From: Streptomyces silvae
GTDB taxonomy: Bacteria; Actinomycetota; Actinomycetes; Streptomycetales; Streptomycetaceae
DNA length: 64,000 nt
Assembly: GCF_016745505.1 (NCBI RefSeq)
Contig: NZ_JAERUC010000078.1
Location: 1-64,000, forward strand
Reading direction: 5' to 3'
Position 1 is the first letter of the stretch. Each line of letters opens with the position of its first letter. The notes beneath the pieces are model-generated. The model made no database searches and was not told the DNA's origin. It saw only the letters and a list, made by a program, of their open reading frames with translations. Positions 39,744-48,600 of this stretch are shown one piece after another. Both the position numbers and the translations under genes were made by a program.

Positions 39744-41459
39744 TCAGCTCATACGCAGGGCGAGGAAGAAATCGAGCTTGTCCTCCAGGCGTGAGAGGTC
39801 ACGTCCCGTCAACTGCTCGATACGTCCGACGCGATAGCGCAGCGTGTTGACGTGCAGGTGCAGCCGGGCCGCGCAGCGGGTCCAGGAACCGTCGCAGTCC
39901 AGGAAGGCCTCCAGCGTCTCGATCAGCTCCGCGCGGTGCCGCCGGTCGTAGTCGCGCAGGGGGTCCAGGAGCCGGGCCGTGAAGGCGCGCCGGACGTCGT
40001 CCGGGACGAAGGGCAGCAGCAGGACGTGCGAGGCGAGCTCGTGGTGGCCGGCCGCGCAGACCGGGCCGGGCCGGGCCGCGGCGACCCGGCGGGCGTGCCG
40101 GGCCTCCTCCAGCGCGCCGCGCAGCCCCTCCGCGGAGTGGACGGCTGCGCTGACACCCAGTGTCAGGCGGCCGTCGTCCGCGAGACCGGCGGAGAGCGGC
40201 GTACGGACGCTGTCGAGCAGGGCGTCCGCGTGCAGCGCGGAGTCCCGCGGCTCCGCGGCGCCGGATTCCCCGGGCGCCTCCGCCTCGTCGGGGCCCTGCG
40301 CGGGAAGCGCGGTCAGCGGTACGAGGGCGATGGCCTCCTCGCCCGTGTGCGCCACGGCGATCCGGTCGGCCGAGTCGGGGCCCGCCACCGCCGGGTCGAC
40401 CAGGATCTCCTCCAGCAGGGCCTGGGCGGCCTGGCCGCCCGAGAGGTCCGCGCCCTCGGCCGACCACTCGACCCGGGCCACCACGACCTGCCAGTGCGGC
40501 GCCGTGCCGACACCCGGCAGCAGGACCGGGGCGGCCACCCGCAGCCTGGCCGCGATCTCGGCCGGCGCCGCGCCCGTCTGGACCAGTTCGAGGACCTCCT
40601 GGGCGAGCCTGCGGCGCACCGCGCGGGCCGCGTCGCGGCGGTCGCGTTCCACGGCGATCAGCTGGGTGACGCCCTGGAGCAGATCCAGCCGTGCGGCCGG
40701 CCAGTCACCGGCGTCCGCAGCCACGGCCAGCAGCCACTCCGAGAGCACGGACTCGCGCACATCGCGGGACGGGGCGGGCAGCGCCCCGCGCCCGGTGTTC
40801 CGGATCGGGAACAGCGAATAGGCCGTACCGTCCACCTCCGCCCGGTGCGGTCCCGGGCGTCCGGTGCGGGTCGCCGCGAGATGGCGGCCCGCCAGCTCCG
40901 CGCCGGTGCGCGCGGACAGGGGCTCGCCCGCCCCGGCGATCTGCCGGCCCGTGGGGGACAGGACCCAGGCGCGCAGATCCAGGTCGGAGGTGAGCAGGTC
41001 GAGGACCACCTCGGGGCCGCCGCCGGCCGGGCCCGAGGTCATGAGCCTGCGGTGGCGGTCGACGACGGCGGCCAGGTCACCGGCCCGCTCGCCGGAAACC
41101 TGGCGCACCACGTGCTCGGTGATCGTTGCGAACGCCACCGTCTCGTCGACCGCGAAGAGCGGCAGCCGGTGCCGCAGACACGCCTCGACCAGATCGTCGG
41201 GGACGGCCCCCAGCTCCGCCTCGCCCGCGGCCAGACCGGCCACGCCCGCGCTCGCCAGGATCCGTACGAACGGCTCCGTGTCCGACGCGTCCCGGCGCCA
41301 CGCCAGACCCGTGAGGACCAGCTCACCGCCCGAGAGATAGCGGCTGGGGTCGCGCAGGTCGGTCGTCATGACGCCCCGGACCGAACGGTCCAGCTCGTCC
41401 TCGCCGCCGAGCAGCCGGAGGCCCAGCGCCTCGGTGTCCAGCAGTGCGCGCAGCCGCAT
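39744..41459 (-). CDS. pucR: PucR-family transcriptional regulator of purine catabolism
   Basis: A 571-residue regulator. The N-terminal PucR domain (about 1-120) begins LRALLDTEALGLRLLGGEDE and contains VRGVMTTDLRDPSRYLSGGELVLTG. The middle is a GGDEF-like/CdaR-type region, and the C-terminus is an HTH_30 domain (LEAFLDCDGSWTRCAARLHLHVNTLRYRVGRIEQLTGRDL). It is divergent from the xanthine dehydrogenase operon, so purines or their breakdown products are the likely signal. The intergenic region 41460-41729 contains TTACCGGTA-like and TTCGAA palindromes that could be sites, not assigned. Confidence 0.88.
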   Translation of the reverse strand: MRLRALLDTEALGLRLLGGEDELDRSVRGVMTTDLRDPSRYLSGGELVLTGLAWRRDASDTEPFVRILASAGVAGLAAGEAELGAVPDDLVEACLRHRLPLFAVDETVAFATITEHVVRQVSGERAGDLAAVVDRHRRLMTSGPAGGGPEVVLDLLTSDLDLRAWVLSPTGRQIAGAGEPLSARTGAELAGRHLAATRTGRPGPHRAEVDGTAYSLFPIRNTGRGALPAPSRDVRESVLSEWLLAVAADAGDWPAARLDLLQGVTQLIAVERDRRDAARAVRRRLAQEVLELVQTGAAPAEIAARLRVAAPVLLPGVGTAPHWQVVVARVEWSAEGADLSGGQAAQALLEEILVDPAVAGPDSADRIAVAHTGEEAIALVPLTALPAQGPDEAEAPGESGAAEPRDSALHADALLDSVRTPLSAGLADDGRLTLGVSAAVHSAEGLRGALEEARHARRVAAARPGPVCAAGHHELASHVLLLPFVPDDVRRAFTARLLDPLRDYDRRHRAELIETLEAFLDCDGSWTRCAARLHLHVNTLRYRVGRIEQLTGRDLSRLEDKLDFFLALRMS

Positions 41460-41729
41460 CGTCGATTGCCGCCGATCTCTTCGTGGGTGCGGGGGAGGGC
41501 GGAGGTCACCTGTGAATTGCGGTGAGGTTACCGGTACCCGCCATTCGTTCGAATCTACAAGACACGGACGGGGACCAGCCAATTCCTTCATGGTTTCGGT
41601 GACTGCACCGGGTGGAGCATGGCTTGTGTACTGGGTCACACACTGCGTGAACACCACATGAACGACCCGTCCAGGGCCGGCCGTCCCCAGCCCAGCCGAA
41701 CGACCCGATCGAGAAGAAGAGAGCCACTC

Positions 41730-42620
41730 ATGGACTTCCTTCGCCCCGCCAGCTGGGAGGAAGCGCTCGCAGCCAAGGCCGAGCACCCGACGGCTGTGCC
41801 CATCGCGGGAGGCACCGACGTGATGGTCGAGATCAACTTCGACCACCGGCGGCCCGAGTACCTCATGGACCTCAACCGCATCGGTGAGCTGTCCGAGTGG
41901 CAGGTGGGACCCGACGCCGTGCGCCTCGGCGCCTCCGTGCCGTACAGCGCCGTCATGGAGCACCTGCGGGCCGAGCTGCCCGGTCTCGCCCTCGCCTCGC
42001 ACACCGTCGCCTCGCCGCAGATCCGCAACCGCGGCGGCGTCGGGGGCAACCTGGGCACCGCCTCGCCCGCCGGGGACGCCCACCCCGCGCTGCTCGCCGC
42101 GGGCGCCGAGGTCGAAGCCGCGTCCGTACGGGGGACGCGGATGATCCCGATCGACGACTTCTACACGGGCGTCAAGCGCAACGCCCTCGCCCCGGACGAG
42201 CTGATCCGGGCCGTGCACATCAAGAAGGCCGACGGCCCCCAGCAGTACTCCAAGGTCGGCACCCGCAACGCGATGGTCATCGCCGTCTGCGCCTTCGGCC
42301 TCGCCCTCCACCCGGAGACCCGCACCGTGCGCACCGGCATCGGCTCCGCCGCCCCGACCCCGGTCCGGGCCAGGGAGGCCGAGGAGTTCCTGAACGCCGC
42401 GCTGGAGGAGGGCGGCTTCTGGGAGAGCGGAAAGATCATCACGCCGTCCGTGGCCAAGCAGTTCGCCCAGCTCGCCGCCGGGGCCTGCAACCCCATCGAC
42501 GACGTACGGGGCACGGCCGCCTACCGCAGGCACGCCGTCGGCATCATGGCCCGCCGCACGCTGGGCTGGACCTGGGAGCAGTACCGCGGAGCGGGACGCA
42601 CCCTCGAAGGAGCTGCTTGA
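41730..42620 (+). CDS. Xanthine dehydrogenase FAD-binding subunit
   Basis: A 296-residue FAD subunit of the xanthine dehydrogenase/CO dehydrogenase medium-chain family. The FAD-binding signatures are PIAGGTDVMVEIN near residue 30 and ASPQIRNRGGVGGNLGTASPAGDAHPALLA at about 92-121. It hands electrons from the [2Fe-2S] clusters to NAD or another acceptor. It is the first gene of the operon, followed after 2 bp by the [2Fe-2S] subunit and then by the molybdopterin subunit. Confidence 0.9.
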   Translation: MDFLRPASWEEALAAKAEHPTAVPIAGGTDVMVEINFDHRRPEYLMDLNRIGELSEWQVGPDAVRLGASVPYSAVMEHLRAELPGLALASHTVASPQIRNRGGVGGNLGTASPAGDAHPALLAAGAEVEAASVRGTRMIPIDDFYTGVKRNALAPDELIRAVHIKKADGPQQYSKVGTRNAMVIAVCAFGLALHPETRTVRTGIGSAAPTPVRAREAEEFLNAALEEGGFWESGKIITPSVAKQFAQLAAGACNPIDDVRGTAAYRRHAVGIMARRTLGWTWEQYRGAGRTLEGAA

Positions 42621-42622
42621 TC

Positions 42623-43219
42623 ATGCGAGTCAATTTCACCGTCAACGGCCGGAAGCAGGAAGCCGACGACGTCTGGGAGGGCGAGTCCCTGCTGTACGTC
42701 CTGCGCGAGCGCATGGGCCTCCCCGGCTCCAAGAACGCCTGCGAACAGGGCGAGTGCGGCTCCTGCACGGTCCGCCTCGACGGCGTCCCGGTCTGTTCCT
42801 GTCTCGTCGCCGCCGGCCAGGCGGAGGGCCGCGAGGTCGTCACCGTCGAGGGCCTGGCGGACTACGCCCGGCACCGCGACGACGCCCACCCCGGCACCGG
42901 CTGCGCCGCCGGCACCTGCGGCACCTCGCTCGACGCCGCCCAGCGGTGGCAGGCCAGGCCCACCGACGGGCAGAGCGCCGAGGCCGCCGAACTCTCCCCG
43001 GTCCAGCAGGCGTTCATCGACGCGGGCGCCGTGCAGTGCGGCTTCTGCACCCCCGGCCTGCTGGTCGCCGCCGACGAACTGCTGGAGACACAGCCCTCCC
43101 CGTCCGACCAGGACATCCGCGAGGCCCTCTCCGGCAACCTCTGCCGCTGCACCGGTTACGAGAAGATCCTCGACGCGGTCCGCCTCGCGGCCGCCCGTCA
43201 GGAAGAGACGGTCCGATAG
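42623..43219 (+). CDS. Xanthine dehydrogenase [2Fe-2S] subunit
   Basis: A 198-residue protein with two ferredoxin domains. The first cluster ligands are Cys40, Cys45 and Cys48 (NACEQGECGSC) plus a Cys near 58-60. The second has CGFC (AVQCGFCTPGLL) and CRC (NLCRCTGYEKI). About 40 residues between the two domains (containing TGCAAGTCGTSL) are longer than in short family members. ATG at 42623 is used; TTG at 42617 would give a 4-bp overlap with the FAD subunit. Confidence 0.9.
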   Translation: MRVNFTVNGRKQEADDVWEGESLLYVLRERMGLPGSKNACEQGECGSCTVRLDGVPVCSCLVAAGQAEGREVVTVEGLADYARHRDDAHPGTGCAAGTCGTSLDAAQRWQARPTDGQSAEAAELSPVQQAFIDAGAVQCGFCTPGLLVAADELLETQPSPSDQDIREALSGNLCRCTGYEKILDAVRLAAARQEETVR

Positions 43220-43221
43220 CC

Positions 43222-45639
43222 ATGGCGCTGCACCCACGAGCCGCGTCCGTACCGGCCGGCACCCCCACCAAGATCACCCAGGGCTCCCAGACCCGGGGCG
43301 GCATCGGCGAGTCCACCCTGCGACCCGACGGCACCCTCAAGGTCACCGGCGAGTTCGCGTACTCCTCGGACATGTGGCACGAGGACATGCTGTGGGGCCA
43401 CACGCTCCGCTCCACCGTCGCCCACGCCGAGATCCGCTCCATCGACATCGGCGAGGCCCTCGCCACCCCCGGTGTGTACGCCGTCCTGACCTACGACGAC
43501 CTGCCCGCCGAGATGAAGAACTACGGGCTGGAGATCCAGGACACCCCCGTCCTCGCGCACGGCAAGGTCCGCCACCACGGCGAACCGGTGGCGCTCGTCG
43601 CCGCCGACCACCCCGAGACCGCGCGCCGCGCCGCGGCGAAGATCCGCATCGACTACGCCGAACTCCCGCTCGTCACCGACGAGGAGTCCGCGACCGCCCC
43701 CGACGCGATCCTGGTCCACGAGGGCCGCACCGACCACCACATCGGCCACGTCCCGCACCCCAACATCGTCCACCGCCAGCCCATCGTCCGCGGCGACGCG
43801 GACGCGGCCGCCGCGCGGGCCGACGTGATCGTCACCGGGGACTACGTCTTCGGGATGCAGGACCAGGCCTTCCTCGGCCCCGAGTCCGGCCTCGCCGTGC
43901 CCTCCGAGGACGGCGGCGTCGAGCTGTACGTCGCCACCCAGTGGCTGCACTCCGACCTCCGCCAGATCGCCCCCGTCCTCGGCCTCCCCGAGGACAAGGT
44001 CCGCATGACGCTCTCCGGCGTCGGCGGCGCCTTCGGCGGGCGCGAGGACCTGTCGATGCAGATCCACGCCTGCCTGCTCGCGCTGCGCACCGGCAAGCCC
44101 GTCAAGATGGTCTACAACCGCTTCGAGTCCTTCTTCGGGCACGTCCACCGGCACCCCGCGAAGCTCCACTACGAGCACGGGGCCACCAAGGACGGCAAGC
44201 TCACCCACATGAAGTGCCGCATCGTGCTGGACGGCGGCGCCTACGCCTCCGCGTCCCCGGCCGTCGTCGGCAACGCCTCCTCGCTCGCGGTGGGACCGTA
44301 CGTCGTCGAGGACGTCGACATCGAGGCGATCGCGCTCTACTCCAACAACCCGCCCTGCGGCGCCATGCGCGGCTTCGGCGCGGTCCAGGCCTGCTTCGCC
44401 TACGAGGCGCAGATGGACAAGCTGGCCGCCGCCCTGGACATGGACCCGGTGGAGCTGCGGCAGCTCAACGCCATGGAGCAGGGCACCCTGCTCCCCACCG
44501 GCCAGCCCGTCGACTCACCCGCACCCGTGGCCGAACTGCTGCGCCGCGTCAAGGCCCGGCCCCTGCCGCCCGAGCAGCAGTGGCTCTCGGCCGACGCCGA
44601 GGGCAGCTCCGTCGACGTACGCGCGCTGCCCGGCGGGCTGTCCAACACCACCCACGGCGAGGGCGTGGTGCGCGGCGTCGGGTACGCCGTCGGCCTGAAG
44701 AACGTCGGCTTCTCCGAAGGGTTCGACGACTACTCCACCGCCCGGGTGCGGATGGAGGTCATCAACGGCGAACCCGTGGCCACCGTGCACACCGCGATGG
44801 CCGAGGTCGGGCAGGGCGGGGTCACCGTCCACGCCCAGATCGCCCGTACGGAACTGGGCGTCAACCAGGTCACCATCCATCCGGCGGACACCCAGGTCGG
44901 CTCCGCCGGCTCCACCTCCGCCTCCCGGCAGACGTACGTCACCGGGGGCGCCGTGAAGAACTCCTGCGAGGCCGTCCGGGAGCAGGTCCTGGAGATCGGC
45001 CGCCGCAAGTTCGGCACCTACCACCCCGCCTGGGCCACCGCCGAACTCCTCCTGGAGGGTGGCAAGGTCGTCACCGACGGCGGCGAGGTGCTCGCCCCCC
45101 TGGCCGACGTGCTGGAGGGCGAGGCGGTCGACGTCGAGCTGGAGTGGCGCCACCGGCCCACCGAGGCCTTCGACCTGCGCACCGGCCAGGGCAACGGCCA
45201 CGTCCAGTACTCCTTCGCCGCGCACCGCGCGGTCGTCGAGGTCGACACCGAGCTCGGCCTGGTCAAGGTCATCGAGCTGGCGTGCGCCCAGGACGTCGGC
45301 AAGGCCCTGAACCCGCTGTCGGTCGTGGGCCAGATCCAGGGCGGCACCACCCAGGGGCTGGGTGTCGCCGTCATGGAGGAGATCATCGTCGACCCGAAGA
45401 CGGCGAAGGTGCGCAACCCGTCCTTCACCGACTACCTGATCCCCACCATCCTCGACACGCCGACCATCCCGGTCGACGTGCTCGAACTCGCCGACGACCA
45501 CGCCCCGTACGGGCTGCGCGGCATCGGCGAGGCCCCCACCCTGTCGTCCACCCCGGCCGTCCTCGCGGCGATCCGGAACGCGACGGGCCTGGAGCTCAAC
45601 AGGACACCGGTGCGCCCCGAGCACATCACCGGTACCTGA
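43222..45639 (+). CDS. Xanthine dehydrogenase molybdopterin-binding subunit
   Basis: An 805-residue catalytic subunit carrying the molybdenum cofactor. Family features in order: VTGEFAYSSDM near residue 41, GGAFGGRED (about 270), CGAMRGFGAVQA (about 379), GQGGVTVHAQIARTELG, GSAGSTSASRQT, and the catalytic Glu in GIGEAPTLSS near the C-terminus. It should hydroxylate hypoxanthine and xanthine to urate. The gene is directly after the [2Fe-2S] subunit. Other molybdenum hydroxylases of this family act on aldehydes; the PucR, purine permease and XdhC context favours purines. Confidence 0.9.
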   Translation: MALHPRAASVPAGTPTKITQGSQTRGGIGESTLRPDGTLKVTGEFAYSSDMWHEDMLWGHTLRSTVAHAEIRSIDIGEALATPGVYAVLTYDDLPAEMKNYGLEIQDTPVLAHGKVRHHGEPVALVAADHPETARRAAAKIRIDYAELPLVTDEESATAPDAILVHEGRTDHHIGHVPHPNIVHRQPIVRGDADAAAARADVIVTGDYVFGMQDQAFLGPESGLAVPSEDGGVELYVATQWLHSDLRQIAPVLGLPEDKVRMTLSGVGGAFGGREDLSMQIHACLLALRTGKPVKMVYNRFESFFGHVHRHPAKLHYEHGATKDGKLTHMKCRIVLDGGAYASASPAVVGNASSLAVGPYVVEDVDIEAIALYSNNPPCGAMRGFGAVQACFAYEAQMDKLAAALDMDPVELRQLNAMEQGTLLPTGQPVDSPAPVAELLRRVKARPLPPEQQWLSADAEGSSVDVRALPGGLSNTTHGEGVVRGVGYAVGLKNVGFSEGFDDYSTARVRMEVINGEPVATVHTAMAEVGQGGVTVHAQIARTELGVNQVTIHPADTQVGSAGSTSASRQTYVTGGAVKNSCEAVREQVLEIGRRKFGTYHPAWATAELLLEGGKVVTDGGEVLAPLADVLEGEAVDVELEWRHRPTEAFDLRTGQGNGHVQYSFAAHRAVVEVDTELGLVKVIELACAQDVGKALNPLSVVGQIQGGTTQGLGVAVMEEIIVDPKTAKVRNPSFTDYLIPTILDTPTIPVDVLELADDHAPYGLRGIGEAPTLSSTPAVLAAIRNATGLELNRTPVRPEHITGT

Positions 45640-45854
45640 CGGGCCCCCGAGAACCCTCCGGGCGGTGCGTGCCTGCCGTGAACGTCACACTTCCCCGCGC
45701 CCCGCACCGCCCGGAGCCATCGCACAACCGCTCCATCTGCACGAAGAGTTCGCCTCGGGCCGTCCCCCGGGTCGTGCGCCTCGCAGTCATCCCAAATCCC
45801 GCAATCTCCAGAGCTCCACGCGGGTGCCCCTGTGAACCTTGGGAGTCAGGCAAC

Positions 45855-47312
45855 ATGACCCAGCAGTCCGTGGAACCCAGGACGAGCGCGGAGGACGCGG
45901 GCCCCGGCTCGCGCGTCCCCGCCGGACGGTCCTGGCTCGACCGGTACTTCCACATATCCGAACGAGGATCGACCGTCGCACGCGAAGTGCGCGGCGGCGT
46001 CACGACCTTCATGGCCATGGCGTACATCCTCCTGCTCAACCCGCTCATCCTCGGCGGCAAGGACGTCGACGGCCAGCTGCTCGGCCAGCCGGGCCTGATC
46101 ACCGCCACCGCGCTCGCGGCGGCGGCCACCACCCTGCTGATGGGCTTCATCGGCAAGGTGCCCCTCGCGCTCGCCGCGGGACTGAGCGTCTCCGGTGTGC
46201 TCGCCTCGCAGGTCGCACCGGCCATGACCTGGCCGCAGGCCATGGGCATGTGTGTGATCTACGGGCTGGTGATCTGCCTCCTGGTGGTCACCGGACTCCG
46301 CGAGATGATCATGAACGCCATCCCGCTCGCGCTGAAGCACGGCATCACCATCGGGATCGGCCTCTTCATCGCCCTCATCGGCCTCTTCAAGGCCGGCTTC
46401 GTCCACAAGGGGACGGCGACGCCCCTGTCGCTGGGCCCGGCGGGTGAGCTGGCAGGCTGGCCGGTGCTCATCTTCGCCGTGACCCTGCTCCTGATCTTCA
46501 TGCTCCAGGCGCGCAACGTGCCCGGCGCGATCCTGATCGGCATCGTGGTCGGCACCCTGGCCGCGATCGTCGTCAACGCCGTCGGCGACATCGACCCCAA
46601 GGCGTGGAGCAGCGGCCCGCCCGAGCTGAGCGGCAGCGCGGTCTCCTCGCCGGACTTCTCGCTCTTCGGGAACGTCGAGTTCGGCGGCTGGGGCGACGTC
46701 GGCGTGATGACGGTCGGCATGATCGTGTTCACGCTCGTGCTGGCCGGCTTCTTCGACGCGATGGCCACCATCATCGGCGTCGGTACGGAGGCCAAGCTCG
46801 CGGACGACAAGGGCCGGATGCCGGGCCTGTCGAAGGCCTTGTTCATCGACGGCGCGGGCGGTGCGATCGGCGGTGTCGCCGGGGGCTCCGGACAGACCGT
46901 GTTCGTCGAGTCGGCGACCGGGGTCGGCGAGGGCGCCCGCACCGGGCTCGCCTCCGTCGTCACCGGGCTTTTCTTCGCCGCCTGCCTCTTCTTCACCCCG
47001 CTCACGGCGATCGTGCCCGCCGAGGTGGCCTCCGCCGCCCTGGTCGTCATCGGCGCCATGATGATGCAGAACGCCCGGCACGTGGACTGGAGCGACCGCT
47101 CCGTGGCCGTCCCGGTCTTCCTCACCGTGGTCCTGATGCCCTTCACGTACACCATCACCACCGGTGTCGCCGCGGGCGTCATCTCGTACTCCGCCATCAA
47201 GCTCGCCCAGGGCAGGGCCCGCGAGGTCGGCGTCTTCATGTGGGTCCTGACGCTGGTCTTCCTCGTGTACTTCGCCCTGCACCCCATCGAGAGCTGGCTG
47301 GGCGTCAGCTGA
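45855..47312 (+). CDS. NCS2-family purine permease (AzgA-like)
   Basis: A 485-residue transporter with about 12-14 membrane segments. It has the AzgA-type start (FHISERGSTVAREVRGGVTTFMAMAYIL), the substrate-site segment FFDAMATIIGVG, and GQTVFVESATGVGEGARTGLAS. AzgA-like proteins import guanine, hypoxanthine or adenine. It lies 215 bp after the xanthine dehydrogenase operon in the same direction and before XdhC, so it is the probable purine importer of the catabolic unit. Confidence 0.9.
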   Translation: MTQQSVEPRTSAEDAGPGSRVPAGRSWLDRYFHISERGSTVAREVRGGVTTFMAMAYILLLNPLILGGKDVDGQLLGQPGLITATALAAAATTLLMGFIGKVPLALAAGLSVSGVLASQVAPAMTWPQAMGMCVIYGLVICLLVVTGLREMIMNAIPLALKHGITIGIGLFIALIGLFKAGFVHKGTATPLSLGPAGELAGWPVLIFAVTLLLIFMLQARNVPGAILIGIVVGTLAAIVVNAVGDIDPKAWSSGPPELSGSAVSSPDFSLFGNVEFGGWGDVGVMTVGMIVFTLVLAGFFDAMATIIGVGTEAKLADDKGRMPGLSKALFIDGAGGAIGGVAGGSGQTVFVESATGVGEGARTGLASVVTGLFFAACLFFTPLTAIVPAEVASAALVVIGAMMMQNARHVDWSDRSVAVPVFLTVVLMPFTYTITTGVAAGVISYSAIKLAQGRAREVGVFMWVLTLVFLVYFALHPIESWLGVS

Positions 47313-47355
47313 CGTCACGCCGCCCCTTCGCACCCGAGTCAGAAGGAGACACGCC

Positions 47356-48495
47356 ATGCTGGACATCGCCGAGGAGCTCCACCGGTGGGTCGGGCAGGGA
47401 CGCGTGTTCGCCGTGGCCACCGTGGTGGCCGTCGGCGGCAGCGCGCCCCGGCAGCCGGGCGCCGCCCTCGCCGTGGACAGCGAGGGAACGGCCGTCGGAT
47501 CGGTCTCCGGCGGATGTGTGGAGGGCGCGGTCTACGAGCTGTGCCGGCAGGCGATCGAGGACGGCACCCCCGTGCGCGAGCGCTTCGGCTACAGCGACGA
47601 CGACGCCTTCGCGGTCGGCCTGACCTGCGGCGGCGTCATCGACATCCTGGTGACACCGGTGCGCGCGGACGACCCCGCGCGCCCGGTGTTCGCCGCCGCG
47701 TTCGCCGCGGCGGCCGAGGGCCGGGCGGCGGCGGTCGCCCGCGTCACCGAAGGGCCGGACGCCCTGCTCGGCCGCCCCCTGCTGGTCCACCCCGACGGGA
47801 CGTACGACGGCGGGCTCGGCGGACACCCCGAGCTGGACCGCACCGTCGCCGCCGAGGCGCGCGCCATGCTCGACGCCGGCCGTACGGGGGAGGTCGTCGT
47901 CGGCGCCGAGGGGTCCCGCTGCGGCAGCCCCGTCACCCTGCTCGTCGAGTCGAGCGTCCCGCCGCCCCGCATGATCGTCTTCGGCGCCATCGACTTCGCC
48001 GCCGCCCTCGTACGGGCCGGGCGCTTCCTGGGCTACCGCGTCACGGTCTGCGACGCCCGCCCCGTCTTCGCCACCGCGGCCCGCTTCCCGGACGCCGACG
48101 AGATCGTCGTCGACTGGCCGCACCGTTATCTCGCCGCCACCGAGGTGGACGCGCGCACCGTGCTCTGCGTCCTCACGCACGACGCCAAGTTCGATGTGCC
48201 CCTGCTGGAGCTGGCGTTGCGGCTGCCGGTCGCCTACGTCGGCGCGATGGGCTCGCGCCGCACCCATCTGGAGCGGAACGAACGGCTGCGGGAGGCCGGT
48301 GTCACCGAGCGCCAACTGGCCGCCCTGCACTCGCCGATCGGGCTGGACCTCGGCGCCCGTACGCCCGAGGAGACGGCCCTGTCGATCGCGGCGGAGATCG
48401 TCGCCGAGCGGCGCGGCGGCAGCGGGCTGCCGCTGAAGGGCGCCCACACCCCGATCCACCACGAGAACGCCACACAACTGGCCTCCGTGGCCTGA
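47356..48495 (+). CDS. xdhC: XdhC/CoxI-family protein, molybdenum cofactor maturation for xanthine dehydrogenase
   Basis: A 379-residue protein with an N-terminal XdhC/CoxI domain (AVATVVAVGGSAPRQPGAAL, GSVSGGCVEGAVYE) and a C-terminal Rossmann domain (MIVFGAIDFAAALVRAG, then VTVCDAR). XdhC proteins bind the molybdenum cofactor, help its sulfuration and insert it into xanthine dehydrogenase. AGAAGGAGACACGCC precedes the ATG, an ideal ribosome-binding site. It closes the purine catabolism unit started at 41730. Confidence 0.92.
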   Translation: MLDIAEELHRWVGQGRVFAVATVVAVGGSAPRQPGAALAVDSEGTAVGSVSGGCVEGAVYELCRQAIEDGTPVRERFGYSDDDAFAVGLTCGGVIDILVTPVRADDPARPVFAAAFAAAAEGRAAAVARVTEGPDALLGRPLLVHPDGTYDGGLGGHPELDRTVAAEARAMLDAGRTGEVVVGAEGSRCGSPVTLLVESSVPPPRMIVFGAIDFAAALVRAGRFLGYRVTVCDARPVFATAARFPDADEIVVDWPHRYLAATEVDARTVLCVLTHDAKFDVPLLELALRLPVAYVGAMGSRRTHLERNERLREAGVTERQLAALHSPIGLDLGARTPEETALSIAAEIVAERRGGSGLPLKGAHTPIHHENATQLASVA

Positions 48496-48600
48496 TCCGT
48501 ACCACCTCCGGCTGATCACATCGGGCGGGTTGCCGCCACGGCGGCTTCACGCCAGGGGCGAAGCCGTCCGCGGCCCCGGATTTACCGGTAGATCAGCTGC

